NCBI GenBank assembly: GCA_963804495.1
Contig: CAWDQN010000005.1
Location: 248,001-312,000, forward strand
DNA from: Rhodovastum sp963804495
GTDB lineage: Bacteria > Pseudomonadota > Alphaproteobacteria > Acetobacterales > Acetobacteraceae
Direction: 5' to 3'
DNA: 64,000 nucleotides
Made by a program: the position numbers and the translations under genes. The notes below the pieces were generated by a model. That model ran no database searches, had not been told where the DNA came from, and saw only the letters and a program-made list of their open reading frames with translations. Position 1 is the first letter of the stretch. Every line of letters starts with the position of its first letter. Positions 1 to 7,055 of this stretch are shown here, piece after piece.

Positions 1-1896
1 GTTCTGCCGCAGATAGGTGGATTTGCCGGCCATGTTCGGCCCGGTGAGCAGCAGCACCCGCCGGTCGGGCGAGAGATCGCAATCGTTCGGCACGAAGCTG
101 TCCTGCCCGGCCAGCGCTGCCTCGACCACCGGATGTCGTCCGGCCTCGACGCAGAAACCCGTTTCGTCGGTGACCTCCGGCCGGCACCAGGTGCCGGGGG
201 CGGCCAGGGTGGCGGCGGATTGCGCCAGGTCGAGCAGGGCGAGGGCGGCGGCGCAGGCGGCGAGCGCCTCGCCTTCGCGCAGGGCGGCGGCAACCAGATG
301 CGCGAAGACCTGTTTCTCGCGCGCCGCCGCCCGATCGGCCGCTTCGGCGATGCGGCGGTCCAGCTCGGACAGTTCGACGGACGTGAAGCGGGCGCCGTTC
401 GCCATCGCCTGACGCAGCGTGAGGTCGGCATGGGCGCGCAGTTTTTCCACCGCCGCCGAGGGCGCCTCGATGACGTAGCCGAGCTGGGCGTGGTGGCGGA
501 TTTTCAGGCTGGCGACGCCGAATTTCTGCGCGTAGTCGAGCTGCAGGGTGGCGATGACGCGGCGGCTGTCGTCGCGCAGGGCGCGGTGGGCGTCCAGTTC
601 CGGATCGAACCCGGCGGCGATGGCGCCATCGTCGAGCCGCGCCGGCACCGTCTCCGCCAGTGCCGTCTGCAATTGCGTCCGCAGCGCGGGGGAAGGTGCC
701 AGCGTTGCGCGCGCCCCGGCCAGCAGGCGCGGCAGCGGTCCCTCCAACGCCAGTTGCGCGGCGTCAGCGGCGGTGAGGCCGTCGCGTAGCGCGCCCAGGT
801 CGCGCGGGGCGCCGCGGCCGAGCGAGAGCCGCCCAAGGGCGCGCACCATGTCGGGGGCGCGGCGCAGGGCCGAGCGCAGGCTTGTGGCGGCCTGCGGGTT
901 GGCGAGCAGCCACGACCAGGCGTCCTGGCGGTCGGCGATCGGGGCGGGGTCGGTCAGCGGAGCGGCGAGGGTTTCGGCCAGCAGGCGGGCGCCGGCCGCG
1001 GTGAGCGTGCGCTGCACGGCGGCGAGCAGGGTGTGGGCGGTGCCGCCGTCGCGGGCGCGGGACACCTCCAGGCTGGCGCGGGTGGCGGCGTCCAGTTCCA
1101 GGCGCCCGGCCTGGCCCAGCGGCGCCGGGCGCGACAGGCGCGGCAGCTTGCCGGCGCCGGTTGAGCGCACGTAGTCGAGCGCCAGCATGGCGGCGACCGC
1201 CTCGGCATCGGAGAAGCTGCCGAACGCCTCCAGGCTGGCGGCGCCGAACGCCTCGGCGAGGCGGCGGCGCGCCAGAAGCGGCGGCGGGGCGGGGCGCTCG
1301 GGGCCGCGGCGGTGCTCCCAGTCGCCCAGCGCCAGGGCGGCAGGGGCGAGGATTTCGGCCGGGTCGAGCCGGCCGAGCAGGGCGGGCAGGGCCTCGCGGC
1401 CGATGGCCTGGGTTTCGAACAGCCCGGTGGAGACATCGAGCCACGCGGCACCTGCGGCGCCGGCGACGGCGGCGTGCGCGAACAGGATGTTGGGGCGGCC
1501 CGGTTCCAGCAGCGAGTTTTCGGTCAGCGTGCCGGGGGTGATCAGGCGCACCACTTCGCGGCGGATCGGCGCTTTGCCGGTGCGCGATTTCGGGTCTTCC
1601 ATCTGCTCGGCGATGGCGACGCGAAAGCCGCGGCGGATCAGGCGCGAGAGATAGGATTCGGCCGCGTGCACCGGCACGCCGCACATGGCGATCGGCTGGC
1701 CGGCGTGCTCGCCGCGTTTGGTCAGCGCGATGTCCAGCGCGGCGGCGGCGGCCTCGGCGTCGGCGAAGAACATTTCGTAGAAATCGCCCATGCGGAAGAA
1801 CAGCAACGCATCCGGGTGCTCCGCCTTGGCGGCGAACCACTGGGCCATGGCGGGGGTGGCGCCCTCGGCGTCGGGCGATGCGGCGGGGGCGGGCAT
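1..1896 (-). CDS. mutS: DNA mismatch repair protein MutS (3' end outside window)
   Basis: MutS recognises base mismatches and small loops and starts mismatch repair with MutL. Translating the minus strand from the ATG at 1896 gives about 632 codons that run off the left edge. The N-terminal mismatch-binding motif GDFYEMF is at residues 37-43, and its Phe39 is the residue that stacks on the mismatch in the family. The Walker A motif TGPNMAGKSTYLRQ lies at about residue 617, close to its position in E. coli MutS. The C-terminal part of the ATPase domain and the HTH are therefore missing only because the window ends. No other in-frame ATG lies just upstream; an upstream GTG start cannot be excluded. 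Confidence 0.95.
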   Translation of the reverse strand, partial: MPAPAASPDAEGATPAMAQWFAAKAEHPDALLFFRMGDFYEMFFADAEAAAAALDIALTKRGEHAGQPIAMCGVPVHAAESYLSRLIRRGFRVAIAEQMEDPKSRTGKAPIRREVVRLITPGTLTENSLLEPGRPNILFAHAAVAGAAGAAWLDVSTGLFETQAIGREALPALLGRLDPAEILAPAALALGDWEHRRGPERPAPPPLLARRRLAEAFGAASLEAFGSFSDAEAVAAMLALDYVRSTGAGKLPRLSRPAPLGQAGRLELDAATRASLEVSRARDGGTAHTLLAAVQRTLTAAGARLLAETLAAPLTDPAPIADRQDAWSWLLANPQAATSLRSALRRAPDMVRALGRLSLGRGAPRDLGALRDGLTAADAAQLALEGPLPRLLAGARATLAPSPALRTQLQTALAETVPARLDDGAIAAGFDPELDAHRALRDDSRRVIATLQLDYAQKFGVASLKIRHHAQLGYVIEAPSAAVEKLRAHADLTLRQAMANGARFTSVELSELDRRIAEAADRAAAREKQVFAHLVAAALREGEALAACAAALALLDLAQSAATLAAPGTWCRPEVTDETGFCVEAGRHPVVEAALAGQDSFVPNDCDLSPDRRVLLLTGPNMAGKSTYLRQN

Positions 1897-2195
1897 GACG
1901 CTGATGTAGCCGCTCGCCGCGGTGGGCGCGAGGCTGTGCGGGAGGGCCAGGGCCGGAGTCTGCCTGCCCGGGTCTCGCGTCCCCTGGCCTATCGGGAGGG
2001 CGTCAGTTCGAAGGTCGGACTTCGGCAGGGGCGGCTGTTCGGACCATGGTCGCCCGCAGCCTCACGCAACGACGGTGGCCGGACGGGAACTCATTGTTCC
2101 GCTGGCCGGTGGCGACCGAGACATTCATCGAGGTTAACGGCGTTGAGGCTTGCGTTGGCAGATGGCGTTTCGATTATCCACCGGACACTTGCTGA

Positions 2196-2657
2196 TCAAG
2201 CTGCGCGGTCGGAACTTGCCGAATAGCCAGTACCGGAGATGTAGGACGACAGCGTCTGCACCGCGATCTCATGCTGCATGATTTTGCTTTTCACCACATC
2301 GCCGATGCTCACCATGCCGACCAGCCTGCCGCGGTCGAGCACTGGCAGGTGGCGGAAACGCCCGGATGTCATAATCGCCATGGCTTCGTCGGTGGTGGTT
2401 TGAAGCGTGGCGGTCTTGACCGTATGGGTCATCAATTGTTCGGCGGTTTTCCAATGCGTCTGTCCGCCATCGACAGCCAGACTATATGCGATGTCACGTT
2501 CGCTGACGATACCAAGCAATTGGCCGGCTGAATCCGTCACCACGACAGCGCCGATGCGCCGCGAGGCGAGAATCTGCGCAACCTCGGCGATCGTGCTGGT
2601 TGGGCGAACGGAATAGACCTCGTTGCCCTTGTATTTGAGGATTGCGGCCATCGTCAT
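2196..2657 (-). CDS. Protein with tandem CBS domains
   Basis: This 153-residue soluble protein consists of two CBS motifs, at about residues 8-65 and 75-135. Each carries the usual pattern, for example GQLLGIVSERDIAYSL in the first and RLVGMVSIGDVVKSK in the second. Stand-alone CBS pairs usually bind adenine nucleotides and act as energy or redox sensors. The chosen ATG begins MTMAAIL and has an AGGAAGGA ribosome site about 8 bases upstream; a start 12 codons earlier is open but has no such site. It is transcribed in the same direction as mutS with about 300 bp between them, so operon membership is unlikely. Its partner is unknown. Confidence 0.88.
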   Translation of the reverse strand: MTMAAILKYKGNEVYSVRPTSTIAEVAQILASRRIGAVVVTDSAGQLLGIVSERDIAYSLAVDGGQTHWKTAEQLMTHTVKTATLQTTTDEAMAIMTSGRFRHLPVLDRGRLVGMVSIGDVVKSKIMQHEIAVQTLSSYISGTGYSASSDRAA

Positions 2658-3163
2658 TTTTCTTGGTCCTTCCTGGGCAGCGGCAACATCCACCGTATGC
2701 CAACGAAATTTTTATTTTCGAGCGGCCATCCCGTGTTCCCCTGAGAATCTTCCCCAGGGTCACCGTGTCAGTTAGAGCACACACCGCGCAGGATTACAAT
2801 ATGCCACATTCGGCAATATGGCCCCGATTCCACCTCCTGACGGTGATCGTATTGGCCTCGAACTGTTACCAATGCCTGGCGCACAAATGGTTGCACGAAA
2901 GCCTGTTTCGCCGCCGCCGTGAGCAAGGCGGTGCCATCGCCGCTCATTTTGGTCAGCCTCGGCGGCTTCCTATGTCATTGCGAAATGCCGGCGCGAACAA
3001 CGGCTTGCGTTGGTGGGTGGTGCTTCGCTTTCCCATCCAACGCTCGCTGGCGTGAGGGGGTGGGGTGCGACGACGGGCCAGGAGGTTCGGCGCCCGGAGC
3101 GGGGCGCAGGCCGTTGCAGGCTGATGGGGGGCGGGAGCGGGAGTGCCTTGGCAGGAGGCCGGG
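2658..3163. other. Gene-free stretch
   Basis: No convincing gene is seen on either strand. The open frames here are GC-driven shadows. The right half holds one diverged copy of a dispersed repeat at about 2962-3055. Confidence 0.5.
2962..3055 (+). repeat. Dispersed repeat, copy 1 (diverged)
   Basis: This segment shares the series GCGAAATGCC, GCGTTGG, GCTTCGCTT and CCCATC, in that order and spacing, with segments at about 3983-4075 and 4796-4865. All three are in the same orientation. They look like decayed copies of one intergenic element. No protein or RNA gene is recognisable in it. Confidence 0.5.
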
Positions 3164-3775
3164 TCAGCCGGAGCGCAGGCGGGGCGGTGGCAGCCACCAG
3201 GGAGGGCGGCTCGCGGTGGGACGCGGGTCGATCGTGGGATGGCGCGGGATCGGGGCTGGCCGGGGCGGCGGCCGGTGTTCCGGCGTGGCGGATGCGGGGG
3301 CTTCGGATGCGGGGGTGATGGGGCGGGGTGGGTTTGCGGGTGGCAGGCCGAGCATGCGGCGGATGGGGGCAAGGGTGCGCCGCGCGGCGGTGCAGGCGAG
3401 CAGGTCGGCGGCGGCGGGATCGGCCAGCAGCGCCTCGAGTTGGGCGGCGCAGGCGGCGGCCTCGGGGCCGAGGGCGCGGATCAGCCAGGCGGCGGTAGTG
3501 GGAAAAGGCGACTTGCGGCGAGGGCCGCTGTGGTTGCCGGCGCGGGGCCTCGGCGGCGGGATGGGGCCGGCGGCGAGGCGGGCGCGCAGGCGGTCGAGGC
3601 GGGCTGCCGCGCGGGTGAGGTGCCGCCACAGCGGGATGATGAGGGCGGCGAGAAGCGGATCGTGGAGGAAGCGGCGGGCGATGAGAGCGGCGAGATTGCG
3701 GAGGATGACGCCGAAACCGGCCGTGCCAAGGGACGGGGCGAGGTTGGGGGTGGCGGGGAACGGGTGAGCGTGCAT
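3164..3775 (-). CDS. Hypothetical protein, proline/arginine-rich C-terminus
   Basis: The 203-residue product starts at an ATG with AGGA about 9 bases upstream. Residues 15-75 are a convincing amphipathic or weakly hydrophobic segment containing LIARRFLHDPLLAALIIPLW, and resemble a short alphaproteobacterial family of unknown function as far as I can recall. Residues 100-150 are Ala-rich helices. The last 55 residues are almost only Pro, Arg and Ala, which is low complexity and could be partly non-coding in origin. Codon use is very GC-rich, like the neighbouring genes. No function can be given. Confidence 0.6.
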   Translation of the reverse strand: MHAHPFPATPNLAPSLGTAGFGVILRNLAALIARRFLHDPLLAALIIPLWRHLTRAAARLDRLRARLAAGPIPPPRPRAGNHSGPRRKSPFPTTAAWLIRALGPEAAACAAQLEALLADPAAADLLACTAARRTLAPIRRMLGLPPANPPRPITPASEAPASATPEHRPPPRPAPIPRHPTIDPRPTASRPPWWLPPPRLRSG

Positions 3776-3869
3776 GGATTAAATTCCTAGCACTAACGGG
3801 GGTGGATCGCAAGGGAAATTCAGGAAGCGGGCGTGCCTCGATGCGAGGGGCCGGACGGGATGGGGCGTT

Positions 3870-3970
3870 AGAGCGCTTTCACCCTGACCGTAGACGGTCA
3901 GAGCGCTCTAACTCTGTGTTTTACAGAGCAACTTTGTCGGCCGGCCAGCACCAGTCTGGCCGCTGTTGCT
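3870..3970 (+). repeat. Inverted repeat, left copy
   Basis: The segment begins AGAGCGCTTTCACCCTG, contains the hairpin GACCGTAGACGGTC, and continues through GCGCTCTAAC, GTTTTA and CAACTTTGTCGGC. The reverse complement of 4940-5038 has the same blocks in the same order, roughly three-quarters identical by eye. The pair bounds about 1.1 kb containing the uncertain ORF at 4048-4689. Confidence 0.65.
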
Positions 3971-3982
3971 CCAGAGGCTGGC

Positions 3983-4075
3983 GGGATCGTGCGCGATGCC
4001 GAAATGCCTGTGCAACCGGTGGCTGCCGTTGGTGCGTGGCGCTTCGCTTACTGTCCCATCGCTTGCTGCGTGAGC
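3983..4075 (+). repeat. Dispersed repeat, copy 2
   Basis: This carries ATCGTGCGCGATGCC, AAATGCCTGTGC, CGTTGGTG and GCTTCGCTTAC, matching the copy at 4796-4865 closely over its first 30 bases and the copy at 2962-3055 over the central part. Its right end overlaps the 3' end of the minus-strand ORF at 4048-4689. Confidence 0.55.
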
Positions 4076-4689
4076 CCGTCGCCGCGCCGGGGCCGAAAGT
4101 GGCCCATGAAATCGTCAACGACGTGTCGGGAAATGGCATGAAATTCAGCGAAACCGCCATCAGTGCCCGGCCGAAGGATAGCAATGCAGCCCCGCGGCGC
4201 GTGTTGCGGCGGATCGGATTTCAGACACGCGGCGAAATTGTCCGGAGATCCATTGGGCGATTTTATGACGTGAGCGCCTTCCAGCACGAATACCATCTGC
4301 CCACGAAGATTCCAATCAAATCCCTGCTGATCGAATAAGGTTTCGATAATTTTCGTGTTTCTGGTGGCAATGAAGCGGAGACCGGGTTTTCGTAAGATTC
4401 GATCCCGGAGCCGCTGGGATACGCCAGTCCAGCTCCCGTCTGATTCCTTCCATTCGTTTGATCCTGCGGCGCCAACCCCTCCCAGGAAGACAGCGGGTCC
4501 GAGAGTCCAAAGCGCCGTCGCGATCGCGGCACGAACCGTCGGAGGTACGGTTTCGTTCTCATCCACTGCATCCCAGATCACATAGGTTGTGCTCCCGCCG
4601 GGCCAGCACGACGCCTTGTGCCAAGCAGGATCGGGCGCATTTGCTGCGAGGCCGAACCCTGGCGAGTGCGGCGCCCCGTTACTGGACAT
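4048..4689 (-). CDS. Uncertain hypothetical protein inside a repeat-bounded segment
   Basis: The 213-residue ORF has a balanced amino-acid composition, unlike the Arg/Pro-rich shadows nearby. It includes ordinary-looking stretches such as GLRFIATRNTKIIETLF and GQMVFVLEGAHVIKS. No domain is recognised. Its start ATG has GGGGCGTGG directly upstream. Its last residues are encoded by the dispersed repeat at 3983-4075, so the original C-terminus may have been lost. The segment is enclosed by inverted repeats, so it could be a passenger of a decayed element. It may equally be non-coding. Confidence 0.4.
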   Translation of the reverse strand: MSSNGAPHSPGFGLAANAPDPAWHKASCWPGGSTTYVIWDAVDENETVPPTVRAAIATALWTLGPAVFLGGVGAAGSNEWKESDGSWTGVSQRLRDRILRKPGLRFIATRNTKIIETLFDQQGFDWNLRGQMVFVLEGAHVIKSPNGSPDNFAACLKSDPPQHAPRGCIAILRPGTDGGFAEFHAISRHVVDDFMGHFRPRRGDGLTQQAMGQ

Positions 4690-4718
4690 CCACGCCCCGG
4701 CTTGGACTGCGGTTGGGG

Positions 4719-4745
4719 CGGTTGGTGGGTAAGCGGAGTGTAACC
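4719..4745. repeat. Small inverted repeat (hairpin)
   Basis: GGTGGGT and ACCCACC form a 7-bp stem around a 12-base loop. It lies just upstream of the start of the uncertain ORF 4048-4689. Similar TACCC/CCACC palindromes are common intergenic repeats in proteobacteria. Confidence 0.5.
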
Positions 4746-4795
4746 CACCGACGCAACGAGGTGGCGTCGCCGCTTTTTGTGGTTCGTCTCGAGGG

Positions 4796-4865
4796 CATCG
4801 TGCGCGATCCCAAAATGCCTGTCCAAACAGGGGCGTGCGTTGGAGCCGCCGCTTCGATTAGCCCC
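4796..4865 (+). repeat. Dispersed repeat, copy 3
   Basis: This carries CATCGTGCGCGATCCC, AAATGCCTGTCC, GCGTTGGAG and CGCTTCGATTAG, in the same order as the copies at 2962 and 3983. It is a non-coding relic. Confidence 0.5.
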
Positions 4866-4939
4866 CGTTGCTGGAATCCGCCATATCTCACAACGGCAAT
4901 CCGCGCGGGGAAATCATGTTCATCCTGGCGGTTTAGACA

Positions 4940-5038
4940 GACACCGACCGGACTGGCGTCATCTCGCCGACAAAGTTGCTGCATAAAACAAGGAACTGGA
5001 GCGCGATGGCCGTTTCCGCCAGGGTGAAAGCGCTCTGG
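4940..5038 (-). repeat. Inverted repeat, right copy
   Basis: Read on the minus strand it starts AGAGCGCTTTCACCCTGG, then CGGAAACGGCC, GCGCTCCAG, GTTTTA and CAACTTTGTCGGC, and the similarity extends through GCCAGTC. It mirrors 3870-3970. These are either the ends of one element or two opposed insertions of a dispersed repeat. Confidence 0.65.
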
Positions 5039-5571
5039 CCGCAGGCGTGCCGACCGTGTTGGTGGCGATCAGATTCTGAACCATGAGGGCCGGATACGGC
5101 TCGAGCCTTCCAGCCTGGCGAGCGATGCGGCGGTTCTCGGACCGGCGTTGACCTGTGCCCGGTCACACGGAAACCCGCGCTGCGCGAGAGCGAAACATAA
5201 ATCCAGCATTCAGCTTGTGCCCGTCGCCGGCGCATTCGGGCGTCAGGTGCCCGATATATTCCACGCAATACCGGGGCGCATCTTCACGGGTGTGCCGGGT
5301 TGACAAAGCTTGCCTATGCGGCACTTAGGAAAGATGCCTCGAACCGGGGGCATCCGCCGCGGTTGCGCCGCCTTCTTCGGGTGCGGGTCGGCAAGATTCG
5401 GTGCCGGAGAAGATGAGCCTACGGCGTGCCGCTCATGGCCACCTCGGTTCGACCTGCGCCCGCTCACAGTTTGTTGATGGCGGGTGAAATGCGCAACGAG
5501 AGGTCCTGGCGTGGTATCCGATGTGTTTTAGGGCGTGGTTCAATTGACAATTTGCAACACGGGGGTGCCAC
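5039..5571. other. Intergenic region, no gene seen
   Basis: No open frame here looks like a protein. A TTGACA hexamer at 5544-5549 lies just before the monooxygenase start but lacks a good -10 at the right distance, so no promoter is called. Confidence 0.4.
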
Positions 5572-6732
5572 TTGACGAAGAAAGTTCTTGTCGTCGGTGC
5601 CGGGTTAGGTGGATTGGCAGTCGCAATTGCGCTACGCAGGCAAGGCGTCGACGTGCAAATTTATGAAAAAGCGCGCGCGTTGAGACCTGTGGGTGCGGGT
5701 CTGACTCTGGCCCCCAATGGCCTAAAAGCTCTCGGAGCGATCAATCCTGATATTGTCAGAACTCTCATGAAAATGGGTTGTCCGACCCATTGTGTGAATC
5801 TGAGGAAATCCACTGGTGAGTTGATTGCTAAAATTACCTCTGATTTCGTTAAAAAATATAAATGGCCGATGCTGAATATTAGATGGTCGTGCCTGCAGCA
5901 AACATTGGAAGGCTTCCTTGCGCCTGACTCCATCAACCTGAGCAATCGGCTGGTCGGATTCGAGCAAAAAGCCGGTAAGGTTGAAGTTTATTTCGAAAAT
6001 GGCGGAGCGGTAACGGCCGACCTCCTGATCGGAGCCGACGGAATTCATTCAAAAGTCAGGGAGGTTTTGATAAATGATGGTCCTCCCCGCTATGCCGGAC
6101 GCTTATCTTGGCGGGGAGTGATACGATATAAAAATGAATTACTGCTTCCTAATGAGGTCACTTTCATTGCCGGGTCAGACGGGAAAAATTTTGCCATTTT
6201 TGACGTTGGCCAAGAATATATATTCTGGAGTGCTGGCGCGCTTTCATCCGATGGAGCCATGTCAGATAGCGATGTTGCGACAAAACATCGCGTTCTGGAT
6301 ATGTTTGCCGGTTGGGCGTCGCCTGTCGGGGGAATTCTGGAAGCTACATCCCCTGAAGAAATCGTGGAACGTCCGATCGAAGACAGAATGCCATTAACTC
6401 GCTGGAGCAGAGGTGGCGTCACGCTTTTAGGCGATGCAGCGCATGCAATGGTGCCATCTCTGGGACAAGGAGCCAATACCGCTTTTGAAGATGCTTGGGA
6501 ACTCTCACGGTCTCTTGCCGTTCAGCCGAGCGTTGAGGCGGCACTTGCTTATTACGAGACCAGCCGCATCCCTCGGTCGCAAATTATTCATGCGCGCAGT
6601 GCTTTCCAGGGAAGCAAATACTATGAAGCCGACAATGAAATATTTTCACGCAGCGTATTAGAGCGGGCCAACGCGGATCAAAATGAATTTGAAGACTGGC
6701 TTTACGGTTACGTGCCACCTGCATTTTCCTAA
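5572..6732 (+). CDS. FAD-dependent aromatic-ring monooxygenase-like protein
   Basis: This 386-residue flavoprotein belongs to the p-hydroxybenzoate hydroxylase/zeaxanthin epoxidase class, which uses FAD, NAD(P)H and O2 to hydroxylate or epoxidise a substrate. The N-terminal FAD-binding motif VGAGLGGLAVAIALRRQG starts at residue 8. The DG motif GADGIHSKVR is at about residue 154, and the GD motif LLGDAAHAM has Gly287-Asp288. All three family fingerprints are present and the length is normal. The start is a TTG; GGGGGTG upstream is a weak ribosome site. The gene is clearly lower in GC than its neighbours and uses AT-ending codons freely, which suggests horizontal transfer. No neighbour reveals the substrate, so a specific name would be a guess. 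Confidence 0.88.
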   Translation: MTKKVLVVGAGLGGLAVAIALRRQGVDVQIYEKARALRPVGAGLTLAPNGLKALGAINPDIVRTLMKMGCPTHCVNLRKSTGELIAKITSDFVKKYKWPMLNIRWSCLQQTLEGFLAPDSINLSNRLVGFEQKAGKVEVYFENGGAVTADLLIGADGIHSKVREVLINDGPPRYAGRLSWRGVIRYKNELLLPNEVTFIAGSDGKNFAIFDVGQEYIFWSAGALSSDGAMSDSDVATKHRVLDMFAGWASPVGGILEATSPEEIVERPIEDRMPLTRWSRGGVTLLGDAAHAMVPSLGQGANTAFEDAWELSRSLAVQPSVEAALAYYETSRIPRSQIIHARSAFQGSKYYEADNEIFSRSVLERANADQNEFEDWLYGYVPPAFS

Positions 6733-6787
6733 GTTGAATCCCGACAGTCCAGTTGAGGCACAATCGATCGGTGCGGGCAATCGGGGG

Positions 6788-6975
6788 AAAGGAAGCACGG
6801 CCAGTGCTCTGCCCTGGACCCCGATACTTACGGAAGTTGCTCTACGAGGGGGTGAGGTGGTGAACCGGTTCACCACCTCACCCCCTCCCGTAACAACTGT
6901 CGAAAAGTCATGGGTTCCAAGGGCCTCGCGGCCCTTGGCGGGTCCAGGGCGGAGCCCTGGCCTCGCTTCCTTTGC
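6788..6975. repeat. Large palindromic intergenic element, copy 1
   Basis: Two mirrored halves meet at GTGGTGAACCGGTTCACCAC. Outside this central stem, each half carries a CCAGGGC..GCCCTGG hairpin; the right half also carries a GGTTCCAAGGGCC..GGCCCTTGG hairpin. The element fills the gap between the monooxygenase and maeB. Other full copies lie at 9357-9565, 51308-51512 and 58081-58256. Confidence 0.85.
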
Positions 6976-7055
6976 CTCGGTGGCTTCCCCCCGGCCGGGC
7001 ATGCGGCCATGATGGCCGACCCACGCTCACGTCACCGGAAAAAGGATTCATCGCC

